From positions 1 to 25,171 of the forward strand of contig CAZOBJ010000042.1 in NCBI GenBank assembly GCA_964577825.1: DNA of 25,171 nt. Reading direction: 5' to 3'. The DNA comes from CAZOBJ01 sp964577825 (lineage in GTDB: Bacteria; Planctomycetota; SZUA-567; JAFGNG01). The position numbers and the translations under genes are program-made. Positions 15,297 through 20,405 of this stretch are shown piece after piece; the first letter of the stretch is position 1, and each line of letters begins with the position of its first letter. The notes under the pieces are model-generated. The model was not told where the DNA came from and made no database searches. It saw only the letters and a list, made by a program, of their open reading frames with translations.

Positions 15297-16085
15297 GTGC
15301 GAATCGGACGCATCGAGTTTGAGGGCGAGCCGCGCTACGCGGTGCTCGACGGCGAGATCTGCGACCTGGTGGACGGGGACCTGTTCGGCGCGTGGCGGCC
15401 CGCGGGCCGCACGGTCCCGATGTCACAGACGCGCCTCTTGGCGCCGATGAGCCCCCGGCAGATCGTGGCCGTGGGGCTCAATTACCGCCGCCACGCCGCG
15501 GAGGGCGGCAGGCCCATCCCCGAGGCGCCCGTCCTGTTCCTCAAGGGCGTGAACGCGGTGATCGGTCCCGGCGAGCCCATCGTCCTGCCCAACATGGCCC
15601 CGGACGAGGTGGACTACGAGGCCGAGCTCGTGGTGGTGATCGGCCGCCGGGCCAAGAACGTGCCCGAGGACGAGGCCGACGACTACGTGCTCGGGTACAC
15701 CTGCGGCAACGACGTGTCCGCGCGCGACTGCCAGATGCGCCTGGACCAGCAGTGGGCCCGGGCCAAGAGCTTCGACACCTTCGCGCCCCTGGGCCCGTGG
15801 ATCGAGACCGAGCTCGATCCGGAGCAAGTCCGCGTGCGCACAGACCTCAACGGCGAGCGCATGCAGGACTCGGACACCGCGGACATGGTCTTCTCGTGCC
15901 GGCAGCTCGTGAGCTACGTGTCCCGGTGCATGACCCTGGTCCCGGGCAGCGTGCTCATGACCGGCACGCCCGGGGGCGTGGGCTTTGCGCGTACGCCGCA
16001 GGTGTTCCTGCGCGACGGAGACACGGTGACCGTCGAGGTGGACGGCATCGGCCGGCTCACCAATCCCGTGCGCCGCGAGGCATGA
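15297..16085 (+). CDS. fumarylacetoacetate hydrolase (FAH)-family protein
   Basis: A 262-residue metal-dependent C-C hydrolase, decarboxylase or hydratase of the FAH superfamily. The family core is clear: VAVGLNYRRHAAEGG (58-72), PVLFLKGVNAVIGPGEPI, the metal ligands Glu108 and Glu110 in DYEAELVVVIG, YTCGNDVSARDCQ with Asp139, KSFDTFAPLGPWI with Lys157, and MTGTPGGVGFAR. A short N-terminal domain (1-50) is typical of 2-hydroxyhepta-2,4-diene-1,7-dioate isomerase (HpcE-like) and YcgM-type members. GTG 15297 was chosen because AAGGAGAG lies just upstream; the frame also opens from TTG 15228, without a ribosome site. The natural substrate is a 2-keto or acylpyruvate acid, possibly from aromatic or sugar-acid breakdown. 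It stands alone and is convergent with the ABC permease gene. Confidence 0.9.
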   Translation: MRIGRIEFEGEPRYAVLDGEICDLVDGDLFGAWRPAGRTVPMSQTRLLAPMSPRQIVAVGLNYRRHAAEGGRPIPEAPVLFLKGVNAVIGPGEPIVLPNMAPDEVDYEAELVVVIGRRAKNVPEDEADDYVLGYTCGNDVSARDCQMRLDQQWARAKSFDTFAPLGPWIETELDPEQVRVRTDLNGERMQDSDTADMVFSCRQLVSYVSRCMTLVPGSVLMTGTPGGVGFARTPQVFLRDGDTVTVEVDGIGRLTNPVRREA

Positions 16086-16122
16086 GGGCCCCGTCCCGCC
16101 CATCCACAAGCGGGCGCTCGCC

Positions 16123-16893
16123 TCACAGCCCCCTGGCGCGCCAGCGGCGATGGAACCGGCACGCGGCGAGGAAGAAGACCGCGGTGAACACCACGAGCAT
16201 GAGCACCGAGAGCCACGGCGCAAAGTAGCCCGCCTGGCCGAACCCCCCGCGGATCAAGCCCCCGGCGTACGAGAGCGGGCTGATCGGCGCGACCCAGCGC
16301 GCCCACCCGGGCATCTGCGCGATGGGCACGAAGATCCCGCTCACGAACAAGAGCGGCAGGCGCACCAGGTTCGAGAGCAGCATGATGTTCGACGGGCTGC
16401 TCGCGGGCGGGGCGGCCAGGAGTACGCCCAGGGTCGCGAAGCTGAGCGCCCCGAGCACGATCCCCGCGGCCAGGAGCCCCGGCCGCACGATCGTGGCGTC
16501 CGTGAGCAGGAGCCCGAGGAGCACGGGCACGATGGACAGGCACCCGCCGAAGATGAGCCCGCTCACGACATCGCCGCCTATGATCGCGCGCAGGGACACC
16601 GGCGTGGCGATGAGGCGCTCGTACGTGCGCGCGCGCCGCTCCCACGGGGTCACCAGCGGGCCCACGGCGCTGGCGGTGAACCACAGCGCCATGGCCACCA
16701 TGCCGGGCACGATGCTCTCGGCGGGCACGGGCCGGCCCATCTTGAACGCGAGGAAAAAGAAGACCGGAAACAGCACCCCGAAGATGAGCACCGGCGGGCG
16801 CAGGTAGTAGAGCAGGGCATTCTTCTTCACGATGACCAGCGCGCCGCCCAGCTGGCGCGACCAGGTGTGCGCGGTCTCGGTATGCGCGGTCAT
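16123..16893 (-). CDS. ABC-2 type transporter permease
   Basis: A 256-residue inner-membrane permease with about six hydrophobic segments: near residues 35-52 (PPVLIFGVLFPVFFFLAF), 65-85, 105-130, 135-162, 170-195 and 225-247. The architecture and the PWERRARTYERLIATPVS segment after the second helix are characteristic of DrrB/NodJ-type ABC-2 exporters. The segment FVSGIFVPIAQMP and the terminal RFHRRWRARGL also fit. ATG 16893 has AGGAGG upstream and begins 2 nt after the stop of the ATPase gene, so the two are translationally coupled. These pairs export drugs, lipids, polysaccharides or small peptides; substrate is unknown. It is the last gene of the ArsR-led operon. The first gene beyond it is convergent. 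Confidence 0.9.
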   Translation of the reverse strand: MTAHTETAHTWSRQLGGALVIVKKNALLYYLRPPVLIFGVLFPVFFFLAFKMGRPVPAESIVPGMVAMALWFTASAVGPLVTPWERRARTYERLIATPVSLRAIIGGDVVSGLIFGGCLSIVPVLLGLLLTDATIVRPGLLAAGIVLGALSFATLGVLLAAPPASSPSNIMLLSNLVRLPLLFVSGIFVPIAQMPGWARWVAPISPLSYAGGLIRGGFGQAGYFAPWLSVLMLVVFTAVFFLAACRFHRRWRARGL

Positions 16894-16895
16894 TG

Positions 16896-17834
16896 TCAGG
16901 CCTCCTGAGGCTTGTCCGCGGTCAGATGCACGAAGACCTCCTCCAGGCTCGGTTTGCAGGTGCACAGGTGCACGACCTGCCAGCCGCTCGCCTGTGCGCG
17001 GCCCACGATCTCCACGGCCACGCGTCCGGGTGCCTCGGTGTACAGCCGCGCACCCCCGTCGTGCTCGGCGACCTGCACGACGCCCGGCAGGGAGGCCAGG
17101 TCGTCGGTGGCGGGCGGGCTCCCTTCGAAGCCGACCTCGGTGTACTGGCGCGAGCGGATCACCCCGCGCAGGCCGTCCGGGGTGTCGATGGCCGCGATGC
17201 GCCCCTGGTTGATGATGGCCACGCGCGAGCACATGGCGTCGGCCTCGTCCATGTTGTGCGTGGTCAGGAACACGGTCAGACCCGCGCGGTTGCGCTCGCG
17301 CACGATCTCGCGGATGAGCCGCGCGCTGTGCACGTCCAGGCCGCTGGTCGGCTCGTCCAGGAACAGGATCTGCGGGTTTGTCACGAGCGCCGCGCACAGC
17401 ATCAGGCGCTGGCGCAACCCCTTGGACAGCGTCCTGGCCTTGTGCCGCTTGCGGTCGGCCAGGCCCAGGGCGTCGAGCAGCCGGTCGCCCTCCTGCACGC
17501 GTTGGCGGCGCGGGACGCCGTGCAGCTGCGCCATGAGCATGACGTTCTGCCACACGCTCAGGTCCACGTACACGTTCGCTTCCTCGGGCACGATGCCTAG
17601 GTGCGCGCGCGAGAGCAGGGGCTCGGTGCGGATGTCGTGGTCCTGGATGCGCGCGGTGCCCGCGGTGGGCGCCAGGACGCCGGTGAGCAGGCGCACCGTG
17701 GTCGTCTTGCCCGCGCCGTTGGGGCCCAGGAACCCGAACACCTCGCCCTCGCGCACCGCGAAGTCCACCCCGTCCACGGCCAGCACCTGCCCGTAGCGTT
17801 TGGTCAGGCCGTGGACTTCGATCACGTTCGTCAT
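16896..17834 (-). CDS. ABC-2 transporter ATP-binding protein
   Basis: A 312-residue ATPase of the DrrA/NodI type. Motifs: Walker A GPNGAGKTT (37-45), Q-loop region GIVPEEANVY (80-89) with Glu in place of Gln as in many DrrA-like proteins, signature LSKGLRQR (136-143), Walker B ILFLDEP (156-162), D-loop SGLD and H-loop His193. Residues about 225-312 form the C-terminal extension common in this group. ATG 17834 is preceded by AAGGAG and sits 7 nt after the methyltransferase stop; the long upstream frame is a shadow of that gene. It forms one transporter with the permease 2 nt downstream. Its genetic linkage to an ArsR regulator, a cysteine-rich peptide and a methyltransferase suggests export of a toxic or modified compound. 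Confidence 0.95.
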   Translation of the reverse strand: MTNVIEVHGLTKRYGQVLAVDGVDFAVREGEVFGFLGPNGAGKTTTVRLLTGVLAPTAGTARIQDHDIRTEPLLSRAHLGIVPEEANVYVDLSVWQNVMLMAQLHGVPRRQRVQEGDRLLDALGLADRKRHKARTLSKGLRQRLMLCAALVTNPQILFLDEPTSGLDVHSARLIREIVRERNRAGLTVFLTTHNMDEADAMCSRVAIINQGRIAAIDTPDGLRGVIRSRQYTEVGFEGSPPATDDLASLPGVVQVAEHDGGARLYTEAPGRVAVEIVGRAQASGWQVVHLCTCKPSLEEVFVHLTADKPQEA

Positions 17835-17841
17835 CGGTGCC

Positions 17842-18483
17842 TTACTCCTTTTCGAAGATGAGCCACAGGCCCAGCCCGGTGTCCGGGTCGTGTTCGGAGA
17901 GCGCGGCCTCGCCCACGACATCGAAGTCGGTGAGGCCCGCCGCCTCGGCCCAGCGCCGGAAGGCATCTTGGCTGCGCACCTCCTGGAACGCGCGCACCGC
18001 CTGCGGGCCCCGTCTTCGCACGGCCTCGCGGCGGCGGCGTATGAACGCCCGGCGCGCCCATTGCGGATAGGTCCGGCCCAGGCCTCCGCCGAGCATGGCC
18101 TTGCCGCCAGGCCGCAGCACACGGCGTACCTGGCGCACGCCCGCCGGGCGGTCGTCCCAGAAGAAGATCGAGCCGCGGCTGACCACCAGGTCCACCGAAC
18201 CCTCGGCGAGCGGCAGGGCCTCGGCGCGACCTTGCACGGCCGCGATGCGGCGGCCCAGGCCGAGGTCGGCCGCCTTGGTCAAGGCTCGTGCCAAGGCCTC
18301 CCGGTTCGGGTCCACGAGCATCAGCGTGCTCGCGGACGTGCGCGCCAGGGCGAAGGCGACCGGCCCCGCGCCGCAACCCAGGTCTACCCACAGCCCCTCG
18401 CGCGGGGCGCACATCCGCAGTACGTCGCGCGCCACGCACGCATAGTAGTCCGGCAACCTCTGCACGGTCTCCGACTGCGGCAC
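17842..18483 (-). CDS. class I SAM-dependent methyltransferase
   Basis: A 213-residue small-molecule-type methyltransferase. Motif I VDLGCGAGPVAFALA (33-47), motif II acid in MLVDPNREAL (Asp at the end of strand 2), AVQGRAEALPLAEGSVDLVV (UbiE-like) and VRRVLRPGGKAMLGGG (motif III region) are visible. GTG 18483 is preceded by GGGGG and I see no better start. It starts 59 nt after the cysteine-rich peptide gene and ends 7 nt before the ABC ATPase, so it is co-transcribed with the exporter. The set of conserved cysteines used by arsenite methyltransferase ArsM is absent: only isolated cysteines occur at 16, 25 and 37. The substrate is unknown; it might modify the exported compound. Confidence 0.88.
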   Translation of the reverse strand: MPQSETVQRLPDYYACVARDVLRMCAPREGLWVDLGCGAGPVAFALARTSASTLMLVDPNREALARALTKAADLGLGRRIAAVQGRAEALPLAEGSVDLVVSRGSIFFWDDRPAGVRQVRRVLRPGGKAMLGGGLGRTYPQWARRAFIRRRREAVRRRGPQAVRAFQEVRSQDAFRRWAEAAGLTDFDVVGEAALSEHDPDTGLGLWLIFEKE

Positions 18484-18542
18484 GGCGTCCCCCTATGAAT
18501 CCGAGACCGATCCGCTACACACGCCACCCGGGCCCGTCGGGC

Positions 18543-18767
18543 TCACATGCAAGGATGCGCCTTTACGTCGCCGTGGCACTCGCGAATCTGTTCCGGCGAG
18601 CACTCGCCCGGCTTGCCCTTGAGTTTCTCCGGATGCTCGCACCCCGCACCGGTGCAGGGGTGACGGCCGCCCTCGCCGTGGCACTTGCGGATCTGCTCGG
18701 GGCTGCAGTCCTCGGGCCTGCCCTTGAGCTCCTGTGGATTGCGGCATCCCTGGTTCGCGTCGCACAT
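18543..18767 (-). CDS. nine-cysteine small protein with two 31-residue repeats
   Basis: A 74-residue protein with nine cysteines (2, 8, 21, 29, 38, 43, 56, 64, 73). It is two copies of one unit, residues 8-38 and 43-73, each following the pattern C-x2-P-x2-LKG-x-P-x2-CSPEQIR-x-CHG-x5-HPC. Each unit therefore has four cysteines and two histidines (CHG and HPC) at fixed spacing, as expected for a metal-binding knuckle or disulphide-linked fold. There is no signal peptide, so a cytoplasmic metal ligand is more likely than a secreted disulphide protein. I recall single-unit relatives as hypothetical proteins in anaerobic bacteria but know no function. ATG 18767 is preceded by AAAGGAG. It lies 58 nt after the ArsR gene and 59 nt before the methyltransferase. 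It could be a metal chaperone, buffer or co-sensor for the operon. Confidence 0.85.
   Translation of the reverse strand: MCDANQGCRNPQELKGRPEDCSPEQIRKCHGEGGRHPCTGAGCEHPEKLKGKPGECSPEQIRECHGDVKAHPCM
18549..18746 (-). repeat. two tandem 93-bp coding repeats in the cysteine-rich gene
   Basis: The 31-codon unit occurs at 18654-18746 and 18549-18641, separated by four codons. CSPEQIR and CHG are identical between units, and most other changes are conservative. This is internal duplication with selection to keep the ligand pattern. Confidence 0.85.
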
Positions 18768-18789
18768 CAGGCTTCTCCTTTGTCTGGCC

Positions 18790-18815
18790 TCGACGGGCCG
18801 CCTACAGTCCGTCGA
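18790..18815 (-). promoter_or_regulatory. hairpin between the ArsR and cysteine-rich genes
   Basis: TCGACGG at 18790-18796 and its complement at 18809-18815 give a 7-bp stem with a 12-nt loop inside the 58-nt gap. There is no T-run, so it is more likely an mRNA processing or stabilising element than a terminator. It could alter the relative expression of regulator and effector genes. Confidence 0.3.
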
Positions 18816-18825
18816 ACGGGATCTC

Positions 18826-19107
18826 CTATTCCGCCTTCACAGTGAGCAGCTTGTCCGCCAGCTCCTTCCATGCGGCCAGGGTCTTTTCGTTGATCCGGTA
18901 GTGCACGTAGTACCCGCGCTTGTCCGGGGTCACGAGGTCCGCGTCGCGCAGCACGCGCAGATGTTGGCTCACGGCCGCCGGCGTGACCCCGAGCCGCGCG
19001 GCGAGGGCGTTCACGCACAGCGCGCGCTCCTTGAGGAGCTGCACGATGCGCACGCGCGTATCCACGCTCAGCGCGCGGAAGACCTGGGTCACCTTGCGAG
19101 CGTCCAT
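18826..19107 (-). CDS. ArsR-family winged-helix transcriptional repressor
   Basis: A 93-residue dimeric DNA-binding protein of the ArsR/SmtB fold: ALSVDTRVRIVQLLKER (12-28), helix-turn-helix VTPAAVSQHLRVLRDADLV (41-59) and beta-wing KRGYYVHYRI (63-72). Classical ArsR repressors carry CVC in the first recognition-side helix; here the equivalent is Cys31-Val-Asn33, so the arsenite-type site is missing and the inducer may be different or sensed through another site. ATG 19107 is preceded by GAGGGG. It heads a five-gene operon with a near-consensus promoter at 19139-19167 and a palindrome at 19116-19133 over the predicted start site, which is the usual layout for autorepression. It is not linked to arsenate reductase or ArsB genes. 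Confidence 0.9.
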   Translation of the reverse strand: MDARKVTQVFRALSVDTRVRIVQLLKERALCVNALAARLGVTPAAVSQHLRVLRDADLVTPDKRGYYVHYRINEKTLAAWKELADKLLTVKAE

Positions 19108-19115
19108 TCGCCCCT

Positions 19116-19133
19116 CGTATAATTAAGTGTACG
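19116..19133. promoter_or_regulatory. candidate ArsR operator
   Basis: An AT-rich imperfect palindrome, CGTATAATTAAGTGTACG, in which 7 of 9 arm pairs match. It starts 5 bp after the -10 box on the minus strand and ends 8 bp upstream of the ArsR start codon. It is a striking AT-rich island in very GC-rich DNA and has the size and position of ArsR/SmtB operators. Confidence 0.6.
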
Positions 19134-19138
19134 CGCGG

Positions 19139-19167
19139 ATACTACAGGAGATGCGGGCGGCTGTCAA
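19139..19167 (-). promoter_or_regulatory. sigma70-type promoter for the ArsR-led operon
   Basis: On the minus strand a perfect TTGACA (plus 19162-19167), a 17-bp spacer and TAGTAT (19139-19144, 5/6 match) lie about 32 bp upstream of ATG 19107. This is among the best promoters in the window. Confidence 0.7.
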
Positions 19168-19240
19168 GCGCCGTGTGCGGAAAGAAACTGACAGGCCCAA
19201 GGCCTGGACGAGGATTCTCGGTCCCCGTGGCACGCGCCGC

Positions 19241-20359
19241 CTACCAGGCGCGCGAGTCCGGGACCTCCACCCACCGGCCGTCCTCCGCGGCGGAGACCTG
19301 GCTCATGAGCCCGGGCAGGGTCATGTCCATGGCCTCATGCACGCCCAGAGTGATGGGACGCTTTCCCACGAGCATCTCGGCCAGGGCCGCGCCGGTGAAG
19401 AAGTCGCTTCCCCGGTGCGGGTTCGTGCGGTAGAGCTCGTGCGCGGTGTCGCTGTGGTAGATGGGCGGCAGGAACTCGTCTTCGAGGTCGGCGAGGTTGG
19501 TCCAGGTCTCGGCGTCCTGGGCGCGGCTGGCGAGCCACACCCGGTGCGTGCCGCCTTTCCAGCGCGCGGACTCGTAGCAGCCCTCCGTGCCCTGGAGCGC
19601 GAAGTTGACCGTGGACGCGGGCCGCGGGCTCTGCGTGTCCATGCGCACCTTGCACAGCCCGCCGTGGGTCATCTCGCAGAGCATCAGGTTGCTCGCGTCG
19701 TTCTCGTAGAGCACGCCCTCGGCGTCGCGGAACCATCGGCCGCTTCCCGCGTAGGCGACCCGGGTCACGCGCTCGCCCTGCATCCAGGCGAGGAACGGGC
19801 CGAGCTCGTGCGTGCCGTAGGTCACCCCGCGCACGCCGAAGGTCCACTTGCGGCGCCACTCCTTGCGCTTGGCCTGATCGTGGAGCGCGTGCAGGTACTC
19901 GCCCTCGCCGTAGTACGGCGTGCCGAAGAGCCCGTGGCGTACGAGCTCGGTGACGAGCCGGTTCTCCTTCACGTAGTGCGCGTTCTCCGAGAAAAGGTAC
20001 GTGGCCCGCGACCGCTTGCACGCGTCCACGAGCTCGCGGCACTGCTCGAGCGAGATGGCGGCGGTGACCTCGCTGATGACATGGATATCCCGGTCGAGCG
20101 CGGCCACGGACTGCGGCACGTGCAGGGGCATGGGCGTGGCCACGACCACGACGTCGAGGTCCTCCTTGTCGAGCATGGCCTCGTAATCGGTGTAGAGCGC
20201 GGTAATGCCGTACTTTTCCTTCACCGCGTCGAGCTGCTCTTGACGCAGGTCGCAGGCCGCGCGCACCTGCAACACGCCCCCGTGTTCGAGCCCTTGCCGC
20301 AGGCACATGCCGCGGCCCACGCCCACCACGCCCACGTTCATACGTTCCAGTGCATTCAT
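19241..20359 (-). CDS. Gfo/Idh/MocA-family oxidoreductase (EKP lysine absent)
   Basis: A 372-residue NAD(P)-binding protein of the sugar/inositol dehydrogenase-like family. The N-terminal Rossmann domain shows VGVVGVGRGMC (9-19), ACDLRQEQLDAVKEKYG (36-51) and VVVVATPMPLHVPQSVAAL (70-88). The C-terminal alpha/beta domain starts near 125 (ENAHYVKENRLV). In classical members the Rossmann domain ends in an EKP motif whose lysine acts in catalysis; here the sequence is ISEVTAAISLEQ, so Lys is Val98. ATG 20359 has GAGAGGA upstream; an internal ATG at 20341 is possible. It begins 46 nt after the M28-AAC(3) fusion gene and is probably the last gene of that operon. No signal peptide is visible. It may oxidise or reduce an unusual sugar, or bind without catalysis. 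Confidence 0.88.
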   Translation of the reverse strand: MNALERMNVGVVGVGRGMCLRQGLEHGGVLQVRAACDLRQEQLDAVKEKYGITALYTDYEAMLDKEDLDVVVVATPMPLHVPQSVAALDRDIHVISEVTAAISLEQCRELVDACKRSRATYLFSENAHYVKENRLVTELVRHGLFGTPYYGEGEYLHALHDQAKRKEWRRKWTFGVRGVTYGTHELGPFLAWMQGERVTRVAYAGSGRWFRDAEGVLYENDASNLMLCEMTHGGLCKVRMDTQSPRPASTVNFALQGTEGCYESARWKGGTHRVWLASRAQDAETWTNLADLEDEFLPPIYHSDTAHELYRTNPHRGSDFFTGAALAEMLVGKRPITLGVHEAMDMTLPGLMSQVSAAEDGRWVEVPDSRAW

Positions 20360-20405
20360 CTTCGGGTCCTCTCACATAGCGGGACACAGGGTTGCGCCAC
20401 GCGCG

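Noticed and set aside
16094..16113. Terminator between the FAH-family and ABC permease genes
   Set aside because: The stem is only 5 bp (CCCGC/GCGGG) with a 10-nt loop and no T-run.
17842..18483. Arsenite methyltransferase (ArsM)
   Set aside because: The conserved ArsM cysteine set is absent; only scattered cysteines are found.
18826..19107. Arsenic resistance regulator
   Set aside because: The CVC metal site is CVN, and no arsB, acr3, arsC or arsM gene is nearby. ArsR is used only as the fold family name.
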